DNA from: Calditrichaceae bacterium
GTDB lineage: Bacteria > Calditrichota > Calditrichia > Calditrichales > Calditrichaceae
Assembly (NCBI GenBank): GCA_030622395.1
Contig: JAUXGF010000225.1
Coordinates: 1-5,583 of the forward strand
Length of the DNA stretch: 5,583 bases
Direction of reading: 5' to 3'
A model generated the notes under the pieces. It was not told the origin of the DNA. It did not search any database and saw only the letters and a program-made list of their open reading frames with translations. Position 1 is the first letter of the stretch; each line of letters starts with the position of its first letter. Below are positions 1-5,583 of the stretch, in pieces. Position numbers and translations under genes: made by a program.

Positions 1-2
1 AG

Positions 3-302
3 AACGACATGGCTACGATCCGACTTGAGGCGGTCAGCACCTTCCGCGCCTTCGATTGTGACGTCGTCATTTCCGATATTTTTCTAAACAGAGGCGATGG
101 TATCCAATTGATGAATATGGTAAATAAGGATAAAAAAGATGTTCCCTTTATTTTTATTACTGCTTTTCCGGATTCGGAACTTGGCTCACATATAAAAACG
201 ATTTTGAAAGACCGCTTGTATGAAAAACCCTTTTTAATGCCCGATTTAAAACAAAAGGTCAGCGAATTAATAAATGAAAGAGATTCCTGTCTTCTTGTTT
301 AA
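3..302 (+). CDS. Response-regulator receiver (REC) domain, C-terminal part, 5' end outside window
   Basis: This is the C-terminal two thirds or more of a CheY-like receiver domain, which accepts phosphate from a histidine kinase. Counting from the Met codon at position 9, I see the phosphoacceptor Asp23 in VVISDIF, the switch Thr51 in FIFITAF, and the conserved Lys73 in the YEKPF motif. The acidic pair and first strand-helix unit that should precede Asp23 by about 40 residues are absent. The frame stays open to the left edge, so the Met at 9 is probably internal and the true start lies upstream. Only about 22 residues follow the KPF motif, so the domain ends the protein. It could be a stand-alone regulator or the tail of a hybrid kinase. 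The first 60-75 bases are clearly more GC-rich than the rest, which is odd within one domain. No obvious terminator follows. Confidence 0.85.
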   Translation, partial: NDMATIRLEAVSTFRAFDCDVVISDIFLNRGDGIQLMNMVNKDKKDVPFIFITAFPDSELGSHIKTILKDRLYEKPFLMPDLKQKVSELINERDSCLLV

Positions 303-410
303 GAAAATGTTGACTACATAGATTTCAAACATTGTACCATTTTGTTATTATTTAATTAAACGGAATCAATAAAAGTCATAGTTAACATTTTATAGTAAAA
401 GAACTTTTTG

Positions 411-439
411 TTAAGACATTACTTAGATATTGTTATGAT
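411..439 (+). promoter_or_regulatory. Candidate sigma-70 type promoter with extended -10, upstream of the PilZ gene
   Basis: TTAAGA (411-416, 4 of 6 consensus) is followed after 17 bases by TATGAT (434-439, 5 of 6). A TG one base before the -10 makes it an extended -10. Transcription would begin near 446, about 75 bases before the PilZ ATG at 521. The surrounding spacer is very AT-rich, so chance matches are likely. This is a by-eye call with no experimental support. Confidence 0.35.
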
Positions 440-453
440 TAAAATGTAAAGCA

Positions 454-478
454 CTTGAAAAAACATTTGAGTTTCAAG
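454..478. repeat. Small inverted repeat in the PilZ leader
   Basis: CTTGAAA (454-460) is perfectly complementary to TTTCAAG (472-478), with 11 bases between. It lies just downstream of the candidate promoter and so would be in the untranslated leader. It could be a weak RNA hairpin or an operator-like dyad. It is too AT-rich and lacks the following T tract expected of an intrinsic terminator. Confidence 0.4.
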
Positions 479-520
479 ATATAAACTTTAACATGAATTT
501 AAATTAAGTTGATTAGAATT

Positions 521-886
521 ATGAAAGAAGATGTAAAAGAAAAAAGGAAAATTAAACGAACTTTCTTTACTGTTGAAGATGGAATAGTAGGCACTTTTAC
601 TTTTCCCGGCATTCAAAAAGAAGCGCTAACCGCATATATTTTTAATTTAAGCATGGGAGGGATATTCTTCACCGTAAGAAATGATCAAAATGGTAAACTC
701 AAGGAAGGAAATCATTTGATCTTCATGGAGATAAAGCAATGGACATTAGCAAAAACTCTTGTTAACATCGATGCAAAAATCAAATGGATCCGGAAAGATC
801 CTTTATCACAAAAAATCGGAATAGGTTGTGAATTTTTAAATATTCCCGAGACGAGTAAAAGACAAATACATAAATTCATAAATTAA
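521..886 (+). CDS. Single-domain PilZ protein, predicted cyclic di-GMP receptor
   Basis: This encodes a soluble protein of about 121 residues made almost wholly of one PilZ domain, the usual size for stand-alone members. Numbering from the ATG at 521, Arg9 and Arg13 form the RxxxR half of the cyclic di-GMP motif (RKIKR). Asn42, Ser44 and Gly47 form the (D/N)xSxxG half (NLSMGG). Both halves are intact, so ligand binding is expected from family knowledge. Near the C terminus, GIGCEFLNI matches the typical closing strand of the fold. Such proteins change the activity of partners controlling motility, exopolysaccharide or development; the partner here is unknown. There is no clear Shine-Dalgarno sequence. 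A TTG at 509 would add four residues, but I prefer the ATG. It is separated from both neighbours by more than 130 bases, so it may be transcribed alone. Confidence 0.88.
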   Translation: MKEDVKEKRKIKRTFFTVEDGIVGTFTFPGIQKEALTAYIFNLSMGGIFFTVRNDQNGKLKEGNHLIFMEIKQWTLAKTLVNIDAKIKWIRKDPLSQKIGIGCEFLNIPETSKRQIHKFIN

Positions 887-1020
887 ATTCGAATCTAAAC
901 TTAGCGACTATATTTGAATGGAAAAAGCGCATTTTTCATGCAGGATCAAATTAATCAGAGAAATACCCATATAGCTAAGCGTTATGTATTTATGTTTTAT
1001 AAAAAATATAAGGATGGAAA

Positions 1021-1269
1021 ATGGGAAATAATATAAAATCCGAAAATACAGATAACAAAACAAATGATACACATCAGAATTTTTCCGATTTTCAAAACTG
1101 CAGGATAGAATCACATAATAAATCTACATGGATTATATATTCTTTTGATAATCCTGGAAATGCAGACAAATTCTTCAATATGAGATCACTACAATTAGAA
1201 GGAACAAATAATATAAAAGTACAAGTTCATCCTAAAGACAAATCAAAAATATTTGAATATCGTATATAA
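1021..1269 (+). CDS. Small hypothetical protein (82 residues)
   Basis: I do not recognise this family. The start is supported by an AGGA (1011-1014, within AGGATGGA) six bases before the ATG, the best ribosome binding site in the window. The first 30 or so residues are polar and rich in Asn, Asp, Lys and Thr, and look disordered. From about residue 37 the chain alternates like a compact alpha/beta unit: a strand (WIIYSF), a likely helix (NADKFFNMRSLQLEG), then two strands (IKVQVHP and IFEYRI). There is no signal peptide, membrane segment or cysteine motif; a single Cys occurs near residue 27. It ends just before a block of intergenic repeats and 246 bases before the kinase start. A regulatory or partner role for its neighbours would be guesswork. 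The competing minus-strand frame at 908-1114 has no better support. Confidence 0.55.
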   Translation: MGNNIKSENTDNKTNDTHQNFSDFQNCRIESHNKSTWIIYSFDNPGNADKFFNMRSLQLEGTNNIKVQVHPKDKSKIFEYRI

Positions 1270-1281
1270 GAAAGAACAAAA

Positions 1282-1321
1282 ATGGAATAATGGATTAATG
1301 GAGTACTGGATTATTGATGAA
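1282..1321. repeat. Tandem octamer repeat, four to five units
   Basis: The stretch divides cleanly into eight-base units: ATGGAATA, ATGGATTA, ATGGAGTA, CTGGATTA, and a degenerate TTGATGAA. The consensus is (A/C)TGGANTA. It begins 12 bases after the stop of the small gene at 1021-1269. A period of eight is not a multiple of three, which argues against coding use. The short reading frame that runs through it (1253-1456) is therefore best treated as spurious. Arrays of this TGGA-type are found between genes in various bacterial genomes; that comparison is from memory. Confidence 0.75.
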
Positions 1322-1332
1322 AACCATTACCC

Positions 1333-1352
1333 CCTGCCTGACGGCGGGCAGG
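1333..1352. repeat. GC-rich hairpin repeat (8-bp stem, 4-base loop)
   Basis: CCTGCCTG (1333-1340) pairs with CGGGCAGG (1345-1352) around the loop ACGG, with one G-T wobble. It stands out as a GC-rich island in AT-rich spacer, and it sits 11 bases after the octamer array. No T tract follows on either strand, so it is not a canonical intrinsic terminator. Hairpins of the CCTGCC...GGCAGG kind recur as dispersed intergenic repeats in many genomes, and this is probably one copy of such a family (inference). Confidence 0.7.
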
Positions 1353-1501
1353 CATTAATTCAACAGTCCATCACTCTCTTTTATATGCGCCATAGCGTCC
1401 CTTCTTCTGTCCCAAATAGTCAGAATTTTGAATTTGTTCATTATTCTTTTTCCTAAGTATTGAGATTAGGGATGATAAAGACTTGCTCAATTAATATTAT
1501 C

Positions 1502-1506
1502 AGGAA
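1502..1506 (+). promoter_or_regulatory. Ribosome binding site supporting the TTG start of the kinase
   Basis: AGGAA lies nine bases before the TTG at 1516. An in-frame TAA at 1492 rules out any earlier ATG, and the next in-frame Met codon comes only about 110 residues into the protein, inside the first PAS domain. The residues after the TTG (MEDINKTKTQLVNEL) match the usual N terminus of this kinase class, so the TTG is the likely start. Confidence 0.6.
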
Positions 1507-1515
1507 TCAAGAATA

Positions 1516-4500
1516 TTGGAAGATATAAATAAAACAAAAACACAACTTGTAAATGAATTGACGGAATTACGGCAAAGAAACGTTGAATTATCTCGTTTTG
1601 CCGGAGCTTCTTTGAATAATGCCGCATCAAATTGTATCTCTCATTTTGGGGATCATATTCATCTGGCGGGAAAAATAATTGATATTCAGAGAAAGCAGTC
1701 ACAGCAAAACCTGCGCCAAAGTAATAAAAAACATCAATCCTTGTTTTCTTCAATTAATGAAGGACTCGCTTTTTTCGAATTTATTTTTAGCAAATCAGGT
1801 AAGCCAGTCGATTATGTTATTTTAGACGTTAATCCTGTCTATGAATTTATGACCGGTTTAAAAAGGCGTGACGCAGTTGGAAGCAAAGCTTCTGAACTTT
1901 ACAAAATAGGAAAACCGTCTTATATAGAAAACTTCGCGGAAGTTATTACCACAGAAGAACCGATCTCATTTGAAACATATTTTCTCCCCCTGGATAAGCA
2001 TTTTTTCATTTCTGCTTTTCTGCTTGAAAGAAATAAGTGCGCCGCTATTTTTTCTGATATTACAGAACAAAAAAAGATGGAAATTGAACAAAAAAAATCC
2101 AAACAGAAGATAAATTCAATTGTGAATAATATACCTGATATTATTTATAGAGTGGACAATAATTCCACACTAACTTTTATAAATAATGCGGTGAAGCGCT
2201 ATGGTTACTCTCCTAAAGAATTAATTAATACTAATATTTTTGATATAGTTCATCCTGATTACAAGGGAAAAGCGCTTTATCGGATCAATGAAAGAAGAAC
2301 CGGCGATAGAAGCACAAAATCTTTAGAGCTGAAATTGTTAACAAAAAATAATTATTCTGCCGCATCCGTCAATAACAAGTCAACTGACATTAAAAGCACC
2401 CCCGTTTTTTTAGTAAACGCTGAAGGACTATATTCTTCCGCAAAACCCGCCTCAAACAATTTTAAAGGAACACAAGGTATTGCTATAGATGTCACCGGAC
2501 AAAAGCGGGTGGATATAGAACTGTACAAAAATAATCACAGCCTCAAAATGCTTAATGAATGCAACAAGGTATTGATCCGCACCCGGAAGGAATCTGATCT
2601 ACTTAAAAATATATGTAGTATTATAATAAAAATTGGCGGATATCGCTCATCCTGGATTGGCTATGCCGAAGATGATAAAAAGAAAACAATACGACCGGCG
2701 GCACAAGCTGGATTTGATGAAAAATATTTTAAAACGATAAACACAACATTGGCAGATACCGAAGGAAGCGGCAGTCAAATAAGTATGGCAATTAAAACCG
2801 GCAAGCCCCGCATTATTACAAATATTTTGGATGATTCCGAGTTTAGCTCATTGAATAAAGAGACGCTTATACCTAATTATACATCCGCCATTGCCCTGCC
2901 CTTAATTAATAATGACGATACTTTTGGAGTATTGAATATCTATTCGGTTGAGCCGGAGGCGTTTCAGGATGAAGAAGTATCTTTTCTTTTAGAATTAGCT
3001 AACGACCTTGCTTATGGGATTGTAACTATTCGTGAGCGTACTAAATATAAGCAGGCAATGGAGGCGCTGCGGCAAAGCGAAGAAAATTTTAAAATAATCT
3101 TTCGGAATGCATTGGACATTATTTTAATTATTGACATAAAGAACGGGTTGATCCTCAAAGATAATAAAATCATCAGCCATATATTGGGTTACGAAGAAGG
3201 TTACCTTGTCGGCAAACCTTTTTGGATTCTTTTCCCTGAAAAATCTCAAAGATCACAAAAAGATCTTATAAAAAAATTACGAGTTCAAGGATCAGTATTT
3301 GAATCCCAGCAGTTTCTCCGCGCCGACTCTTCGGTGTGTACAATGGACCTTACAGCTACTATTATTCTCTGGGGTAAGGATAAAGCAATCCTTGTCACGC
3401 TGCGTGACGTTACTGAACGCAGGCTTACTGAAAAAGCTTTACAGGAAAGTGAAGAGCGTTACCGCCAGCTTGTAGAAATATCCCCGGATGCAATCATTGT
3501 GCAAAGCAGGGGTAGGGTTGTTTTAATAAACACTGCCGGACTGGAGCTTCTCGGCGCAAAAAACAAGGAACAATTAGTCAGAAAACCAATATTCAGTTTC
3601 ATACACCCGGATTATCTGGAAGCTGTTAAAAAGCAAATTCAATACGTTGCCAAAGGAAGAATGGCGGTTCCTTTTTTTGAACAAAAATTAATCCGCCTCG
3701 ATGGCGCTGAGGTTGATACAGAAACGGCAATAAATCCTTTTAGTTATCAGAATAAGCCGGCCTGTCAAATTTTTGCCCGCAATATTACTAAACGAAAACA
3801 GGTAGAAAAAGAATTATCGCGGCTAGCGTCTGTAGTTGAGCAATCTAGTGAATCTATTGTTATTACCGGATTAGACGGCAAAATATTATATATTAACCCT
3901 GCCTTTGAAAAAATCAGCGGGTACAAATCATCGGAAGCGCTTGGCAAAACATCCCGTATTTTAAAGAGCGGAAAACAGAATGATAAATTTTATAAAAATT
4001 TATGGAATACGATCAGCGCCGGAAAAAGCTGGACAGGAACATTTATCAACAAACGGAAAAACGGCGGCTTATATTATATTAACGCCATAATATTTCCAAT
4101 TAAAGATGATTCGGGAAAAATAATTAATTATGCCGCTGTACAGCGTGATATTACCGGCGAGAAAAAACTGGAAGCGCAATTATATCAATCACAAAAACTG
4201 GAAGCTATCGGTCAGTTGACCGGCGGCATCGCTCATGATTTCAATAACATTTTAACGGTAATTAACGGCTATGCAGAAATAGCGTTGTCAAAAATAGATT
4301 TTAATAATCCGCTTTTTAGTAAAATAGAACAAATCTCTAAGGGCGGGCAAAGAGCCGGTAAGCTGGTCCGTCAGTTACTTGCCTTTAGCCGTAAACAAAT
4401 TATTGATCCGAAAATTATTTGCATTAATACCGTTATTATTGAACTTGATAAAATGCTGCGCAGATTAATCGGAGAAGATATTAACTTGCAAACAAAATTG

Positions 4501-5340
4501 GGTGAAAAAATCCACCCGGTAAAAGCAGACCCGGGTCAAATAGAACAGATACTTATTAATTTAGCCGTAAATGCCAGGGATGCAATTTATCAAAAAGGAA
4601 ATCATGCTGAAGAAAATAAAATTATTATTGAAACTAATAATGTAGTATTGGATAAAGATTTTGTATCCGGGCATGCCGGCAGCCATATTGGGAATCATGT
4701 CCTGATTTCTGTAAGCGATACAGGATCCGGAATGGATACTAAAACAAAGGATAAAATTTTTGAACCTTTTTTTACTACAAAGAAAGAGGGGAAAGGCACC
4801 GGCTTGGGGCTTTCTACGGTTTATGGGATAGTGAAGCAAAACAATGGATGCATTTATGTTTACAGTGAACCGGGCTGCGGAACGACATTCAGGATTTATT
4901 GGCCCTGCTCTAAAGAAAAACAGCTTACTGATGATAAAGAACATAGAACAAAGCAAATAGATACAACCGGAAGCGAAACAATTTTAATTGTTGAAGACGA
5001 TTATAATGTTAGAAAATTCGCCTTTACCGCCGTGAAGTTATCCGGATATAAAGTATATGAATCTGACAACGGACTTCATGCCATAGAGATGATAAAAGAA
5101 AAAAATCTTCAAATAGATTTTCTCATTAGCGATGTAGTTATGCCTAAAATGGGAGGTCTTCAACTTGCCGAAAAATTAAAAATATTTTTTCCGTCCATAA
5201 AAGTTCTATATACTTCCGGCTATACAGATGAATATATTGTTCAGCAGGGAGAACTTGTGGAAGGCATTAACTACCTGCAAAAGCCTTATACAGTAAATAC
5301 CCTGACAAAAAAGATAAGAACCATTCTTGACAACTCCTGA
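1516..5340 (+). CDS. Cytoplasmic multi-PAS/GAF hybrid sensor histidine kinase with C-terminal receiver
   Basis: This 1274-residue protein has no membrane segment or signal peptide, so it should sense signals in the cytoplasm. Domains in order: N-terminal coil (1-30); PAS1 (about 73-185, ending FSDITEQ); PAS2 (about 198-329, ending AIDVTGQ); GAF (about 350-505, with GGYRSSWIGY at 374); PAS3 (about 522-635, ending LRDVTER); PAS4 (about 646-760); PAS5 (about 770-882, ending QRDITGE); HisKA; HATPase; REC. The phosphorylated His907 sits in GGIAHDFNN. ATP-lid motifs are the N box (Asn1015, Asn1019), DTGSGM (1068-1073), EPFFTT (1083-1088) and GKGTGLGL (1092-1099). The receiver keeps Asp1161/Asp1162, phosphoacceptor Asp1206, Thr1233 and Lys1256, so every catalytic residue is present. 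Autophosphorylation at His907 and transfer to Asp1206 are expected from the family; onward transfer is unknown because no output domain or phosphotransfer protein is nearby. The ligands of the sensory domains cannot be read from sequence. It starts with TTG; no convincing promoter or terminator was found. Confidence 0.96.
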   Translation: MEDINKTKTQLVNELTELRQRNVELSRFAGASLNNAASNCISHFGDHIHLAGKIIDIQRKQSQQNLRQSNKKHQSLFSSINEGLAFFEFIFSKSGKPVDYVILDVNPVYEFMTGLKRRDAVGSKASELYKIGKPSYIENFAEVITTEEPISFETYFLPLDKHFFISAFLLERNKCAAIFSDITEQKKMEIEQKKSKQKINSIVNNIPDIIYRVDNNSTLTFINNAVKRYGYSPKELINTNIFDIVHPDYKGKALYRINERRTGDRSTKSLELKLLTKNNYSAASVNNKSTDIKSTPVFLVNAEGLYSSAKPASNNFKGTQGIAIDVTGQKRVDIELYKNNHSLKMLNECNKVLIRTRKESDLLKNICSIIIKIGGYRSSWIGYAEDDKKKTIRPAAQAGFDEKYFKTINTTLADTEGSGSQISMAIKTGKPRIITNILDDSEFSSLNKETLIPNYTSAIALPLINNDDTFGVLNIYSVEPEAFQDEEVSFLLELANDLAYGIVTIRERTKYKQAMEALRQSEENFKIIFRNALDIILIIDIKNGLILKDNKIISHILGYEEGYLVGKPFWILFPEKSQRSQKDLIKKLRVQGSVFESQQFLRADSSVCTMDLTATIILWGKDKAILVTLRDVTERRLTEKALQESEERYRQLVEISPDAIIVQSRGRVVLINTAGLELLGAKNKEQLVRKPIFSFIHPDYLEAVKKQIQYVAKGRMAVPFFEQKLIRLDGAEVDTETAINPFSYQNKPACQIFARNITKRKQVEKELSRLASVVEQSSESIVITGLDGKILYINPAFEKISGYKSSEALGKTSRILKSGKQNDKFYKNLWNTISAGKSWTGTFINKRKNGGLYYINAIIFPIKDDSGKIINYAAVQRDITGEKKLEAQLYQSQKLEAIGQLTGGIAHDFNNILTVINGYAEIALSKIDFNNPLFSKIEQISKGGQRAGKLVRQLLAFSRKQIIDPKIICINTVIIELDKMLRRLIGEDINLQTKLGEKIHPVKADPGQIEQILINLAVNARDAIYQKGNHAEENKIIIETNNVVLDKDFVSGHAGSHIGNHVLISVSDTGSGMDTKTKDKIFEPFFTTKKEGKGTGLGLSTVYGIVKQNNGCIYVYSEPGCGTTFRIYWPCSKEKQLTDDKEHRTKQIDTTGSETILIVEDDYNVRKFAFTAVKLSGYKVYESDNGLHAIEMIKEKNLQIDFLISDVVMPKMGGLQLAEKLKIFFPSIKVLYTSGYTDEYIVQQGELVEGINYLQKPYTVNTLTKKIRTILDNS

Positions 5341-5347
5341 TTTATTC

Positions 5348-5389
5348 AGATTCTTTATATATTCTTCTCAGATATTTGAGATTCTTTAT
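5348..5389. repeat. 11-bp direct repeat flanking a small dyad after the kinase gene
   Basis: AGATTCTTTAT occurs at 5348-5358 and again at 5379-5389. Between and overlapping them, TCTCA (5366-5370) pairs with TGAGA (5377-5381) across six bases, followed by the T-rich TTCTTTAT. The dyad could act as a weak transcript end for the kinase gene, but a five-base AT-rich stem is poor for an intrinsic terminator. I list it as repeat structure only. Confidence 0.4.
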
Positions 5390-5469
5390 GATTAGTAAAA
5401 CAAAAATATGTTACTATATCAAAGTCAAGCCCTAAATCTTGTGTAAATTACTCCCTAACCATCACTCCT

Positions 5470-5514
5470 GCGGTGTAACCGGAATGGAGCGTAGCGGAAT
5501 GAAGGTTACACCGC
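5470..5514. repeat. Perfect 11-bp inverted repeat with structured 23-base loop
   Basis: GCGGTGTAACC (5470-5480) is the exact reverse complement of GGTTACACCGC (5504-5514). The 23-base loop contains GGAATG twice (5481-5486 and 5496-5501) around GAGCGTAGC. The element is GC-rich within an AT-rich flank. It lacks a T tract on either side, so it does not look like a standard intrinsic terminator. It resembles dispersed palindromic intergenic repeats with a GGAGCG-AGCGGA-type loop; membership of a repeat family is inference. It lies 129 bases after the kinase stop and may overlap the 3' end of a gene on the opposite strand. Confidence 0.75.
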
Positions 5515-5583
5515 TCGCGCCAATTTCGACCACCCTTCCTGCATTTGATTTTTCACTAAACCCATATCCAAATATTTACAGCC
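5506..5583 (-). other. Possible 3' end of a convergent gene (25 codons), uncertain
   Basis: Reading the minus strand from the right edge, one frame stays open for 25 codons, ending with the peptide QMQEGWSKLARAV and a TAA stop at 5508-5506. The other two minus frames stop almost at once. The stop falls inside the right arm of the inverted repeat at 5470-5514, where a 3'-end hairpin would be expected. I do not recognise the peptide. Twenty-five open codons can occur by chance, so this is a weak call that depends on sequence beyond the window. Confidence 0.2.

Noticed and set aside
304..391. Complementary segments 304-316 and 379-391 as a terminator or regulatory RNA
   Set aside because: They can form about 13 A-T-rich pairs, but the loop is over 60 bases and there is no T tract or known motif. 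Chance is likely in such AT-rich sequence.
921..937. GAAAAA/TTTTTC dyad after the PilZ gene, as an intrinsic terminator
   Set aside because: The T run is part of the stem rather than following it, and the paired arms are nearly all A-T. It does not fit a terminator.
908..1114. 68-codon minus-strand frame with hydrophobic residues
   Set aside because: It overlaps the start of the better-supported 1021 gene. Its hydrophobic look comes from reading AT-rich spacer in antisense, and I saw no recognisable domain.
1253..1456. 67-codon + strand frame between the small gene and the kinase
   Set aside because: It overlaps the end of the 1021-1269 gene, runs through the octamer array and GC-rich hairpin, and its product looks like translated repeat.
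1460..1500. Promoter upstream of the kinase (TTGAGA at 1460, TATTAT at 1495, or a sigma-54 type TTGCT at 1483)
   Set aside because: The TTGAGA and TATTAT boxes are 29 bases apart. The TTGCT has no GG at the required spacing upstream. No consistent promoter could be drawn.
4561..4956. 131-codon minus-strand frame
   Set aside because: It lies wholly antisense to the conserved HATPase region of the kinase and shows no family motifs. It is a shadow of the real frame.
1368..5467. Shared 9-mer CCATCACTC at 1368-1376 and 5459-5467 as a sign that the two repeat regions are related
   Set aside because: Matches of nine bases are expected by chance in a window of this size, and the surrounding sequences do not align.

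Overview
The window is an AT-rich bacterial signalling locus with all identifiable genes on the + strand. It reads as a Gram-negative, multi-sensor lifestyle: a receiver domain, a PilZ (cyclic di-GMP binding) protein and a very large soluble hybrid histidine kinase. The kinase's N-terminal coil of the 'KTKTQLVNELTELRQR' type, its HDFNN histidine box, and its stacked PAS/GAF domains are common in Desulfobacterota and related environmental lineages. That taxonomic guess is inference from sequence style only; no rRNA or marker gene is present.

Layout. Positions 3-302 are the 3' part of a receiver-domain protein whose start lies outside the window. Positions 303-520 are an AT-rich spacer with a plausible extended -10 promoter (411-439) and a small dyad (454-478). 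Positions 521-886 encode a single-domain PilZ protein with both halves of the cyclic di-GMP motif intact. Positions 887-1020 hold no gene. Positions 1021-1269 encode an unrecognised 82-residue protein with a good ribosome binding site. Positions 1270-1515 hold a composite intergenic repeat (octamer tandem array, 1282-1321, and GC-rich hairpin, 1333-1352), then the leader of the kinase gene.

Positions 1516-5340 encode a 1274-residue kinase arranged coil-PAS-PAS-GAF-PAS-PAS-PAS-HisKA-HATPase-REC. It has no membrane segment and all catalytic residues are visible. The final 243 bases are non-coding on the + strand. They hold a short direct repeat and a perfect 11-bp inverted repeat (5470-5514), and possibly the last 25 codons of a convergent gene entering from the right edge.

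Working together (inference): the kinase would integrate several cytoplasmic signals and phosphorylate its own receiver. Phosphate could then move to a phosphotransfer protein or another regulator elsewhere, since no DNA-binding or other output domain is encoded here. The PilZ protein gives a separate second-messenger input. The three genes are separated by spacers of 134-246 bases, so they need not form one operon. I see no CRISPR array, tRNA, rRNA, transposase or defence cassette. The most unusual material is the intergenic repeats and an abrupt composition change in the first gene.
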